The notes under the pieces: generated by a model
Told to the model about the DNA's origin: nothing
The model's database searches: none
Seen by the model: the letters and a program-made list of their open reading frames with translations, nothing else
Source: a bacterium
GTDB taxonomy: Bacteria > Chloroflexota > Dormibacteria > UBA8260 > Bog-877
Reading direction: 5' to 3'
Assembly (NCBI GenBank): GCA_021802115.1
Contig: JAKABA010000116.1
Coordinates: 1-11,955 of the forward strand
DNA: 11,955 nucleotides
Made by a program: the position numbers and the translations under genes
In this document: in pieces, positions 1 to 6,310 of the stretch
Numbering within the stretch: the first letter of the stretch is position 1
Layout of the letters: each line of letters begins with the position of its first letter

Positions 1-1
1 A

Positions 2-124
2 TACGTGCCCTCACTAGTGGCGGTCGGGGCCGTCGGCTTGGTGGCCGCCGGCTACCTGATCAGCCGCCCCGGAGTGCCGCCTCTGCTCCAGGAGAGCGCT
101 CCGGTCGTGGCATCTGCGGACTGA
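2..124 (+). CDS. C-terminal fragment of a probable membrane protein (cut by left edge)
   Basis: An open frame runs from the left edge to a TGA at 122-124, encoding the last 40 residues of a protein. The first ~20 residues are hydrophobic (VAVGAVGLVAAGYLI), like a final transmembrane helix, followed by a short polar tail ending SAPVVASAD. Third codon positions are almost all G or C, unlike the other forward frames, which supports real coding. The family cannot be named from this piece; a major-facilitator-type transporter or another polytopic protein would fit. It is convergent with the dehydrogenase gene, with about 138 bp between the stops and no convincing terminator hairpin there. Confidence 0.5.
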   Translation, partial: YVPSLVAVGAVGLVAAGYLISRPGVPPLLQESAPVVASAD

Positions 125-262
125 GCGCCATCCGGGTGCGCCCCGGCCCTCGACACGCGCTGGCGAGCCTTGGGCCCGCTGATGTTCGACCCGAGGCTTA
201 CGCCCCAGCCACCTGGTTGGAGAAGAGCGTCGGCATCGCCAAGGAGCTCCTGCAGGGCAGGG

Positions 263-1306
263 TCAGTGCGGCTGGAGTGCCGCCAGCACGGCTTGGGTTA
301 CTTCCTTGGTACTGGCGAGCCCGCCCAGATCCTGAGTGAGGAATGTCCCCTCGAAGGTGACCTCGGCCACGGCCCTATCGATCCGTTCAGCGGCCTCCGG
401 CAGGCCCAGGTGCCGGAGCATTAGCGCTCCTGTCAGGATCGCTCCCAGCGGATTTGCCTTGCCCATCCCGGAGATGTCAGGCGCTGAGCCATGGACGGGC
501 TCAAACATCGACGGATGCTTCCGGGTCGGGTCGAGGTTGGCGCTGGCCGCCAGGCCCAGGCTCCCCTGAAGTGCGGCCCCCAGGTCGGTGAGGATGTCAG
601 CAAAGAGGTTGGACCCCACCACCACATCGATGGACTTCGGGCGGAGGACCATGCGAGCGGCCATGGCATCAACATGCACACGCTCTGTGGTCACCTCCGG
701 AAACTCCCGGCTTCCGATCTCGGCCACCAATTCATCCCAGAGCACGTAACCGAAACGGCTGGCGTTAGATTTGGTGACGCTGATCAGTCGGCGCTGGCGC
801 TGGCGAGCCTGCTCGAAGGCGTACCGGACGACTCGCTCAACTCCAACCCTGGTGAACACCGACACCTCGACGGCGAGTTCGTGGGGCTCGCCAACATGCA
901 CCCGTCCTCCGGCGCCGGTGTACTCGCCTTCACTGTTCTCGCGGATAAAGAGCATGTCTATGTCACTCGGCCCGCAGCCCGCCAGTGGCGAGGCGATGCC
1001 CGGCAACAGGCTGACGGGTCGCAGGTTCACATAGAGTTGGAACGCCTGCCGGATCGGCAGCAGCATGCCCCAGAGGGTGACGTGATCGGGCACCGTGGGC
1101 CAGCCCACGGCGCCAAGGTAGATGGCATCGCACCCGGCCAGGGTGTCTAGTGCCTCGGCGGGCATCATCCGGCCGTGGCGTTGGTAGAAGTCGGAACCCC
1201 AAGGCAGCTCCTCGATCTCCAGGGTTGCGACCGCTCTCAAAACGGCGAGTCCAGACTCGATCACCTCGCGACCAACCCCGTCCCCGGGGATAACCGCCAC
1301 CCTCAT
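263..1306 (-). CDS. Tartrate/D-malate dehydrogenase-like oxidative decarboxylase (isocitrate/isopropylmalate dehydrogenase family)
   Basis: A 347-residue cytoplasmic enzyme expected to oxidise a 2-hydroxy acid bearing a beta-carboxylate, using NAD and a divalent metal, with loss of CO2. It has the family start IPGDGVGREV (6-15), WGSDFYQRHGRMMP (36-49), substrate arginines in NLRP (R96) and IREN (R122), the ENSEGEYTGAGGR block with Y129, catalytic K179 in VTKSN, metal aspartates D213, D237 and D241, and the NAD-type loop EPVHGSAPDISG (269-280). The WGSDFY/HGRMMP and PDHVTLWGMLLPIRQAF signatures resemble tartrate/D-malate dehydrogenases (TtuC/DmlA) more than LeuB; length (~350) fits. I chose the ATG at 1306 because an AGGAGG lies 7 nt upstream; an in-frame start at 1342 would add 12 polar residues with no homology look. 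It is transcribed divergently from the CoA-transferase gene. The exact substrate (tartrate, D-malate, isopropylmalate or a homologue) is undetermined. Confidence 0.9.
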   Translation of the reverse strand: MRVAVIPGDGVGREVIESGLAVLRAVATLEIEELPWGSDFYQRHGRMMPAEALDTLAGCDAIYLGAVGWPTVPDHVTLWGMLLPIRQAFQLYVNLRPVSLLPGIASPLAGCGPSDIDMLFIRENSEGEYTGAGGRVHVGEPHELAVEVSVFTRVGVERVVRYAFEQARQRQRRLISVTKSNASRFGYVLWDELVAEIGSREFPEVTTERVHVDAMAARMVLRPKSIDVVVGSNLFADILTDLGAALQGSLGLAASANLDPTRKHPSMFEPVHGSAPDISGMGKANPLGAILTGALMLRHLGLPEAAERIDRAVAEVTFEGTFLTQDLGGLASTKEVTQAVLAALQPH

Positions 1307-1313
1307 TCGCGAA

Positions 1314-1319
1314 CCTCCT
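1314..1319 (-). promoter_or_regulatory. Ribosome binding site fixing the dehydrogenase start
   Basis: AGGAGG on the minus strand, 7 nt before the ATG at 1306. It favours this start over the in-frame ATG at 1342. Confidence 0.75.
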
Positions 1320-1349
1320 CCTTCACCATGGTCTGTTCTCACTCCCGAG

Positions 1350-1451
1350 GCATTCGGATCACAGCCTGAGGCGGCTGATTCCCGCCTTCCACAAGCGACC
1401 GCCCGCGGCCTGGCGCTGCGATCCGTGTCCTTCCCTGAGGCATCCGAATGC
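1350..1451. repeat. Separated inverted repeat GCATTCGGAT / ATCCGAATGC
   Basis: GCATTCGGAT at 1350-1359 is the exact reverse complement of 1442-1451. The arms are 82 bp apart and lie just upstream of the dehydrogenase gene. GAGG precedes both copies on the plus strand (1347-1350 and 1437-1440). This could be a pair of binding sites for a regulator that loops the DNA, or chance; the arms only loosely resemble the GGATACGGTATCC operator. Confidence 0.4.
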
Positions 1452-1494
1452 GATTACGCTCTGCGCGGGTTGCCGTGGCGGATCGCGCCCTGAG

Positions 1495-1522
1495 AGGATA
1501 CGGTATCCCGTGGTCAGTCCAA
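1495..1522 (-). promoter_or_regulatory. Possible promoter for the dehydrogenase gene
   Basis: On the minus strand TTGGAC (1517-1522) is followed after 16 nt by TATCCT (1495-1500), a loose sigma-70-type -35/-10 pair. The -10 overlaps the 13-bp palindrome at 1496-1508, so a bound regulator would block it. The transcript would have a leader of about 180 nt before 1306. Both hexamers are imperfect, so the call is tentative. Confidence 0.3.
1496..1508. promoter_or_regulatory. Putative GntR/FCD operator, site 1 (perfect palindrome)
   Basis: GGATAC-G-GTATCC is a perfect 6+6 bp palindrome with one central base. Eleven consecutive bases (ATACGGTATCC) recur upstream of the GntR gene (11377-11387), and a copy with 11 of 13 matches sits in the transporter promoter (2910-2922). 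It lies between the divergent dehydrogenase and CoA-transferase genes, so it could control both. Short AT/GT-rich palindromes are typical targets of FCD-type GntR regulators; the pairing with the local regulator is inference. Confidence 0.7.
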
Positions 1523-1667
1523 AACCGCCTCGACGAAATCCCGTGCCGTCCCGTGGGCCGGCTCCGGTCACCACGGTGCAGGGTCGGCTCGTCCCCGGGT
1601 TTGCCAGGGCCAGTCGCCCCCCCTTGCAGGGGTCCGTCGGCTTAGGAACGAGGTCGACGGGCGGGGC

Positions 1668-2837
1668 ATGAGCGCTCCGCTCGAGGGCATCTTGGTTGTC
1701 AGTCTCGAGCAAGCCCTGGCTGCGCCGCTGGCGACTCGACATCTAGCCGACCTCGGAGCCCGCGTCGTGAAGGTGGAGCGGCCCGGCGGGGGCGACTTTG
1801 CCCGCCACTACGACACGACAGTGATGGGCCAGTCCAGCCACTTCGTTTGGGCCAACCGGGGAAAGGAGTCGGTCGAGGTCGATGTCAAGTCTGACTTCGG
1901 CCGAGCAGTCTTGGAACGCTTGGTGGCGCGGGCCGATGTCGTGGTCAGCAATCTGGCCCCCGGAGCGATGGAGCGGCTGGAGTTGGGCGCCGAGCACCTT
2001 CGGACGAAGCGGCCCGAACTCATCGTTTGCACCATCTCGGGGTACGGAAGCAGTGGCCCTTACGCCCAACGGCGTGCCTATGACCTCCTGGTGCAGTGTG
2101 AGGCGGGGTTGCTGGCTGTGACCGGGACCCCGGCTGAACCGGCCAAGGTCGGCGTGGCCGTGGCCGATATCGCCGCGGCCATGTATGCTTATTCCGGAAT
2201 CCTCTCAGCCTTGTTTGCGCGCCAGAGGACTGGCGACGGGGCCACACTCGACATCTCCATGCTTGAGGCTCTGGTCGAGTGGATGGGCTTTCCGCTCTAC
2301 TACACGGGCTATGGGGGGAAGAGTCCTTGCCGGGCTGGGGCCCGGCACAGCTCCATCGCGCCCTATGGCCCGTTCCGGCTCCAAGACGGCGCTCAGGTAT
2401 TCCTTGGAGTCCAGAACGAACGCGAGTGGCGTCGCCTATGTGAGCAGGTCCTCTGTCTTCCGGAGCTGGTGTCAGACCCGCGATTCGCCTCCAACCCCGC
2501 TCGCGTCGCCAATTCCTTGGAACTGGAGGCGATCCTGGAAGCCGCCCTGGGGGGTCAGTCGGTGGAGCGAGTAATGGACAGCCTGGAGGCAGCCGGCATC
2601 GCTTCTGCTCGTCTGCGGACCGTTGAGGATGTGCTCACCCATGAGCAGCTGGCTGCCCGCGGGCGATGGACCGAGGTCGGCTCGCCCGCAGGCCCCATCT
2701 GGGCCCTTGTGCCGCCGGGGTTGGACCCGCAGTGGGGGGTGCGCATGGAGGAGATCCCCCAATTCGGACAGCACACCTCCGCGATCCTGGCGGAGCTGGG
2801 ACTGGGTCCGGAGGCGTGTCACTCAGCGGCCGAGTGA
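1668..2837 (+). CDS. Class III CoA-transferase (CaiB/BaiF family)
   Basis: A 389-residue cytoplasmic enzyme predicted to move CoA from a donor thioester such as succinyl-CoA to a carboxylic acid through an aspartyl-CoA anhydride. The N-terminal Rossmann part starts LEGILVVSLEQALAAPLATRHLADLGARVVKVERP (residues 5-39, written in part as LADLGARVVKVERP), the family's entry motif, followed by GDFAR (42-46). The catalytic aspartate is D139 in AYDLLVQCEAG. GVAVADIAA (162-170), the MLEAL segment (198-202) and the C-terminal LRTVEDVL / GRWTEV / GPIWALVPP blocks are also as expected. Overall pattern, especially YDLLVQ.EAGLL.VTGT, is closest to the subgroup acting on C4-C5 dicarboxylates such as mesaconate, itaconate or citramalate, by recollection only. 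Shine-Dalgarno is weak (GAGG about 15 nt upstream). It is the only enzyme gene placed between two operator-bearing regions, upstream of the transporter operon. Confidence 0.9.
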   Translation: MSAPLEGILVVSLEQALAAPLATRHLADLGARVVKVERPGGGDFARHYDTTVMGQSSHFVWANRGKESVEVDVKSDFGRAVLERLVARADVVVSNLAPGAMERLELGAEHLRTKRPELIVCTISGYGSSGPYAQRRAYDLLVQCEAGLLAVTGTPAEPAKVGVAVADIAAAMYAYSGILSALFARQRTGDGATLDISMLEALVEWMGFPLYYTGYGGKSPCRAGARHSSIAPYGPFRLQDGAQVFLGVQNEREWRRLCEQVLCLPELVSDPRFASNPARVANSLELEAILEAALGGQSVERVMDSLEAAGIASARLRTVEDVLTHEQLAARGRWTEVGSPAGPIWALVPPGLDPQWGVRMEEIPQFGQHTSAILAELGLGPEACHSAAE

Positions 2838-2900
2838 CGGTCTGTCTCGGCGTCGGGCCCTGGGCCCGTGTCCTGGCTGGGTCTTATCTCAAGACACCCC

Positions 2901-2930
2901 TTGACAAGCGGATGCGGTATCTCGTATACC
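2901..2930 (+). promoter_or_regulatory. Sigma-70-type promoter of the transporter/MmgE-PrpD operon
   Basis: A consensus -35 TTGACA (2901-2906) is followed after 17 nt by GTATAC (2924-2929), or after 18 nt by TATACC. Transcription would begin near 2936, giving a leader of about 110 nt before the ATG at 3049. The spacer contains the operator-like box 2910-2922, so repressor binding would exclude RNA polymerase. This is the best promoter in the window. Confidence 0.65.
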
Positions 2931-2931
2931 G
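2910..2931. promoter_or_regulatory. Putative GntR/FCD operator, site 2 (within promoter)
   Basis: GGATGCGGTATCT (2910-2922) matches the site 1 palindrome at 11 of 13 positions. It overlaps a second dyad, CGGTAT-5 nt-ATACCG (2915-2931), which spans the -10 element. Two overlapping half-site arrangements suggest either a dimer bound to an imperfect site or two adjacent dimers. Confidence 0.6.
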
Positions 2932-2966
2932 TGCGCTGCAACCAGGACGGCTGGCTCATTCCATAT

Positions 2967-3000
2967 CCGGGTTGCGGCGTAGTCCCGGTGCCCAACCGGG
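2967..3000 (+). promoter_or_regulatory. Leader RNA hairpins with alternative pairing
   Basis: In the predicted 5' leader, CCCGGT (2984-2989) pairs with ACCGGG (2995-3000) around a 5-nt loop. An upstream CCGGG (2967-2971) could pair with the same CCCGG (2984-2988), so the two hairpins exclude each other. No run of T follows. This could shape leader stability or translation of the binding-protein gene; there is no riboswitch class I recognise. Confidence 0.3.
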
Positions 3001-3035
3001 TGAAGACCTTGGCGCGATCGGTTGCTGCTGTCAGC

Positions 3036-3041
3036 AGGAGG
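3036..3041 (+). promoter_or_regulatory. Ribosome binding site fixing the binding-protein start
   Basis: AGGAGG lies 7 nt before the ATG at 3049. It rules against the upstream in-frame TTG at 3022, which lies 5' of this site. Confidence 0.8.
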
Positions 3042-3048
3042 GCATGTC

Positions 3049-4302
3049 ATGCATTTCCCAGGGATGTCCCGGCTCCGTGCGGGAGCTTTGCTAGGGGTGG
3101 CGGGGGTAGCCATCGCCGGCTGCGGCGCAGCCACCACCGGGGCGAAAACCAACTCGACTCTGACAATAGGTTTCCTGGGCGCCTTGACCGGCGCGCGAGC
3201 CAGCCTCGGACAGGGTATGGAGCTGGGCGCTCAGTTGGCGGTGAACGAGGTCAACCGCAACGGCGGGGTGCTTGGCCACCAGGTGCAGATGGTGGCGCAG
3301 GACACGGCTTCGGACCCGGCCGATGCCATCTCTGCCGCTCAGTTCGAGATCGACTCCAACCACATAGTGGCCCTGATCGGCCCCACCGCAAACACCACGT
3401 CGGTGGTGCTGCCCTTGGCCGCGAAGGCCAACATCCCGGAGCTGATGTTCGGTGGAGGGGCGGCCTTCGACCATGAAACCAGCCCGTACTTCTTCAGAAT
3501 GTCTCCCTCAGACACCGAGCAGGCTGAGGCGATGGTCTACTACGCCCACTCCAAGGGGTGGAACAAGGTGTCGTTGGTTTTCGGGGCAGCGCCTGCGTCG
3601 CAGTCCTTGGTGGCGCCTGTGGAAGCGGCACTGCGCAAACTGCACATGTCGATCCTGGCCAATGTTTCACTGACCGCGGGCCAGTCCTCCTATAGCAGCG
3701 AGGTCCAGAAGGTCTACGGGAGCCACCCGCAGGCCGTCCTTGGTCAGTTCAACAACACCACTGCTGGTGTTTTCTTCTCCGAGGCCTCCACCGCCGGCTT
3801 CACCTCGACTCCCTTCATCGGGACCAACCTGTGGTACTCGACGACCTGGGTCTCATCGGTAGGCCCGAGTCTCGCCGGTGGGCCGATCTACATCACCAAC
3901 TCCAGCTCGACCGGGATGATCGGAGCGGCCGAGTTCATCAAGCTGCTCAAGCAGAAGACCGGCAGCGCCGTCCCTGCCAATGGTGAGGGCTTCATGTATG
4001 ACGCGGTCATCACCTGGGCCCTGGGGGTGGACGCGGCCGGCAGCTGGACGATGCCCAAGGTGCGGGCCGGAATCCTGAAGGCCACCACCCCACCCGGGAC
4101 CGTCTGTGGCTCCTACAAGACCTGCTACGACCTTCTCAAGCAGGGCAAGAAGATCAAGTGGGAGGGCTCTCAGAGCACGGTCACCTTCAACAAGTACGAC
4201 AACGTGTTCGGACCTTTCGCCGTGCTCCACTACAGCAACGGCAGCTTTCAGACCGAGCTAACGCTGACGGCGCAGGCAATCCAGAAGGCATTCGCCGGGT
4301 GA
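3049..4302 (+). CDS. ABC transporter substrate-binding lipoprotein (branched-chain amino acid/HAAT type)
   Basis: A 417-residue extracytoplasmic receptor that would capture the substrate and pass it to the two permeases. Residues 1-25 form a lipoprotein signal peptide: a basic start (SRLRAG), a hydrophobic core (ALLGVAGVA) and lipobox IAGC with acylated Cys25. The mature part opens with a linker (GAATTGAKTNS) and then the periplasmic-binding-protein type I fold: LTIGFLGALTG, GMELGAQLAVNEVNRNGGVLGH, and later ALIGPTANTTSVV and IPELMFGGG. Near the C terminus Cys353 and Cys359 (VCGSYKTCY) are the only mature cysteines besides Cys25 that I noticed and may form a disulfide. The ATG at 3049 was chosen for its AGGAGG. 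The gene is first in the operon under a strong promoter and is followed by a stable hairpin, as expected for a receptor made in excess. The fold is shared by amide, urea, amino-acid and aromatic- or dicarboxylate receptors, so the ligand is unknown. Confidence 0.92.
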   Translation: MHFPGMSRLRAGALLGVAGVAIAGCGAATTGAKTNSTLTIGFLGALTGARASLGQGMELGAQLAVNEVNRNGGVLGHQVQMVAQDTASDPADAISAAQFEIDSNHIVALIGPTANTTSVVLPLAAKANIPELMFGGGAAFDHETSPYFFRMSPSDTEQAEAMVYYAHSKGWNKVSLVFGAAPASQSLVAPVEAALRKLHMSILANVSLTAGQSSYSSEVQKVYGSHPQAVLGQFNNTTAGVFFSEASTAGFTSTPFIGTNLWYSTTWVSSVGPSLAGGPIYITNSSSTGMIGAAEFIKLLKQKTGSAVPANGEGFMYDAVITWALGVDAAGSWTMPKVRAGILKATTPPGTVCGSYKTCYDLLKQGKKIKWEGSQSTVTFNKYDNVFGPFAVLHYSNGSFQTELTLTAQAIQKAFAG

Positions 4303-4303
4303 T

Positions 4304-4348
4304 GTTCCGCTTGTGGAACGGGAGCGCGGGGCTAGAGCCCCGCGCTCC
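4304..4348 (+). promoter_or_regulatory. Tandem intercistronic hairpins after the binding-protein gene
   Basis: GTTCC/GGAAC (4304-4308 with 4315-4319) is followed at once by a perfect 12-bp stem, GGAGCGCGGGGC (4321-4332) with GCCCCGCGCTCC (4337-4348), closed by the loop TAGA. There is no T-run after it, so it is more likely a 3'-end stabiliser or partial terminator than a complete stop. It sits in the only sizeable gap between binding-protein and permease genes, which would let the receptor be made in excess. Confidence 0.7.
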
Positions 4349-4372
4349 TCAGGAGTTTGAGGTGCGCCGGAC

Positions 4373-5248
4373 GTGAACTTGCTGGCTGAGTCCGTTGGCT
4401 TTGGCATGGTCACGGCGGCGGTCATAGCACTGGCGGCGGTGGGCTTGTCGCTCCAGGTGAGCGTTACCAACTTCATCAATTTCGCCTACGGCGACTTCAT
4501 GACCTTCGGTGCCTACATCGCCTTCGCGGCCAATGCAGCGGGCCTTAACTTTTTCCCGGCGGTGCTCGTGGGCGCCGCCGGGACCGCGATCCTCGGCATG
4601 GCGTCGAATTGGATCGTCTTCCGGCCCCTGGTGAAGCGCAAGAGCAGGACCCTGGTCTTGCTCATAACAACGGTCGGACTGTCCTTCATCGTCCAGAACG
4701 TGATCGTTGTGATCTGGGGCCCGAGCGCCCAAAGGTACACGGTGACACTTGGGGGCGCGCTGCACATAGGGCCCTTCCTGTTCACCCCCGGGGATCTGAT
4801 CCTGATCGGAGTAGCCTTTGGGCTGCTGGCCCTACTCCACCTGTTCATGCAGTACACCAAGTACGGAACCTCGCTGAGGGCCACTTCGAACAATGCCGAC
4901 CTAGCCCAAGCCTGTGGCATCGACACAGGCCGGGTGGTCACTGGAACCTGGGCCATCTCAGGCTTCTTCTGTGCCGTGGCCGGCGTGGGGTTGGCTCTGG
5001 AGACCAACACCCTGCGGCCAACAGTGGGCTTCAACGAACTCTTCGTGGTGTTCGGAGCGATCATTCTGGGAGGCATCGGGAGGGTCTACGGGGCGATGCT
5101 GGGGGCTCTCATCATCGGCATTCTCACGGAGGTGGCGGGGATGTTCGCGGACCCCGCCTACAAGGGGGCGATCGCCTTTGCTGTCGTGATATTGGTTCTG
5201 CTGCTCCGGCCCCAGGGCCTCTTGCCCTCCCGCGGCCGGTCCGCCTGA
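4373..5248 (+). CDS. LivH-type ABC transporter permease
   Basis: A 291-residue inner-membrane protein, one half of the transport channel. Hydrophobic segments recur along its length (for example 10-28, 62-78, 94-115, 140-158, 192-210, 222-235, 238-256, 264-278), consistent with the eight or so helices of LivH proteins. The family block TNFINFAYGDFMTFGAYIA (32-50) is clear, and the cytoplasmic coupling loop that contacts the ATPases is GTSLRATSNNADLAQACGI (165-183). The C terminus has LRPQGLLPSRGR, typical for the group. The start is GTG, preceded by GAGGTG with 8-nt spacing. It follows the hairpin after the receptor gene and lies 6 nt before the second permease. The substrate class is set by the receptor and is probably not an amino acid, judging from neighbours. 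Confidence 0.92.
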   Translation: MNLLAESVGFGMVTAAVIALAAVGLSLQVSVTNFINFAYGDFMTFGAYIAFAANAAGLNFFPAVLVGAAGTAILGMASNWIVFRPLVKRKSRTLVLLITTVGLSFIVQNVIVVIWGPSAQRYTVTLGGALHIGPFLFTPGDLILIGVAFGLLALLHLFMQYTKYGTSLRATSNNADLAQACGIDTGRVVTGTWAISGFFCAVAGVGLALETNTLRPTVGFNELFVVFGAIILGGIGRVYGAMLGALIIGILTEVAGMFADPAYKGAIAFAVVILVLLLRPQGLLPSRGRSA

Positions 5249-5254
5249 GCTCCC

Positions 5255-6310
5255 ATGCTGTTCTTCGTAATCGACCTGCTTGCGCTCGGCGCCATCAACG
5301 CCATCATGGCGGTCGGCCTTAACCTGCAGTACGGCCAGGCTGGCATTCTCAACTTCACCTACTACACGTTTGTCGCGATCGGGGCCTATGTGGCCGCGGT
5401 CACGACCATGGGCAAGCCCAATGTGCCGCCGTCCCTGGAGCAGTACGTGTTGCAATGGCGACTGCCCTGGCCGGTGGGCCTCTTGCTGGCCGGGGTGGTG
5501 GCTGGGGTTGCGGGCCTGCTCCTGGTCCTGCTGGTGATCCGCCGCCTGCGCAGTGACTATCTGGCCATCGTGACGGTGTCGGTGGGCTTCATCATCTGGA
5601 ACGTCATCACCAATTACATACCGCTGTTCAACGGTGCCAACGGGCTGTTCAGCATTCCCTACATTCTCAATGGCCAGACCGCAAGCGCCATCGACTACAC
5701 CATGGAGATCCTTGGCATCAGCCTTGTCGTGCTGGCAGTGTGCGTATGGGTGGCGAGATCGATCTTCCGGTCTCCCTATGGACGGGTGCTTCGGGCCATC
5801 CGCGAGGATGAGGTGGTGGCAGCCAGCTTCGGCAAGTCTCTGACCGGAAGTCGCGTCTGGGCTTTCGTGATCGGATGTGCCATGGGGGGTCTCGCGGGAG
5901 CCCTATTGGTCTTCTACCTCACCGCCTGGAACCCCGCCGCCTTCCTCGCCGAGGAGTCGTTCATCCTCATGGCCGCGATTGTGATCGGGGGTCCTGGCAA
6001 CTACTGGGGAGCGGTCCTTGGCACCTTCGTGTTCGTGGAGTTCCTAACCGAGATTGCGCGCTACTTTCCCAACGTTGGCAACGGCGACCTGGTCGGCGCC
6101 GGGCGCGCGATCTTCATCGGGGTGGTCCTTATCGTGGTGGTTCGCTTCCGTCCAGAGGGCTTGGTGCCCGAGCGCTGGCTCCATTGGTATGGGAGGCCCG
6201 GTGGGGGCCGGTCCCCTGGCCAGAGTTCAGCTGGGACTCTCCCCCTCAGGCGCTGGCGATCGAGGCGCTCCGGTGGGGGAGCGACCCAGAGGTCCGGGAC
6301 CGATGCTTGA
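5255..6310 (+). CDS. LivM-type ABC transporter permease with unusual C-terminal tail
   Basis: A 351-residue inner-membrane permease that pairs with the LivH-like subunit. The family start GLNLQYGQAGILNFTYYTF (21-39), the long helical segments (73-95, 102-120, 152-167, 202-222, 236-247, 284-297), the coupling loop SPYGRVLRAIREDEVVAASFG (173-193, shown here in part as GRVLRAIREDE) and the closing VRFRPEGLVPE are all present. LivM proteins usually end soon after that motif. Here about 45 more residues follow, rich in Gly, Arg and Ser and with weaker third-position G/C bias. The gene starts 6 nt after the previous stop with no strong Shine-Dalgarno, suggesting translational coupling, and its last 8 bp overlap the next gene (ATGCTTGA). 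Confidence 0.9.
   Translation: MLFFVIDLLALGAINAIMAVGLNLQYGQAGILNFTYYTFVAIGAYVAAVTTMGKPNVPPSLEQYVLQWRLPWPVGLLLAGVVAGVAGLLLVLLVIRRLRSDYLAIVTVSVGFIIWNVITNYIPLFNGANGLFSIPYILNGQTASAIDYTMEILGISLVVLAVCVWVARSIFRSPYGRVLRAIREDEVVAASFGKSLTGSRVWAFVIGCAMGGLAGALLVFYLTAWNPAAFLAEESFILMAAIVIGGPGNYWGAVLGTFVFVEFLTEIARYFPNVGNGDLVGAGRAIFIGVVLIVVVRFRPEGLVPERWLHWYGRPGGGRSPGQSSAGTLPLRRWRSRRSGGGATQRSGTDA

Larger units (their letters stand above)
1307..1667. other. Divergent intergenic control region between dehydrogenase and CoA-transferase genes
   Basis: There are 361 bp between two divergent start codons. I see no convincing gene: the short open frames on both strands have no recognisable protein and lack good ribosome sites. 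It holds a perfect 13-bp palindrome (1496-1508), a possible minus-strand promoter over it (1495-1522), and a 10-bp inverted repeat GCATTCGGAT / ATCCGAATGC at 1350-1359 and 1442-1451. The stretch from about 1525 to 1667 shows only weak hairpins (for example CCCC..GGGG near 1617-1632) and would be leader for the CoA-transferase transcript if that starts near the palindrome. Confidence 0.6.

Noticed and set aside
491..1150. A 219-codon open frame on the plus strand opposite the dehydrogenase gene.
   Set aside because: It lies wholly antisense to a gene with clear family motifs and its translation shows no recognisable domain. High-GC genes routinely cast such open shadows.
2881..2895. GTCTT-ATCTC-AAGAC hairpin as a terminator of the CoA-transferase transcript.
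   Set aside because: The stem is only 5 bp and no T-run follows; it could also be chance just upstream of the -35 element.
3022..3048. Upstream TTG start for the binding-protein gene.
   Set aside because: It lies before the AGGAGG at 3036-3041 and would extend the signal peptide by nine residues; the ATG at 3049 has ideal spacing.
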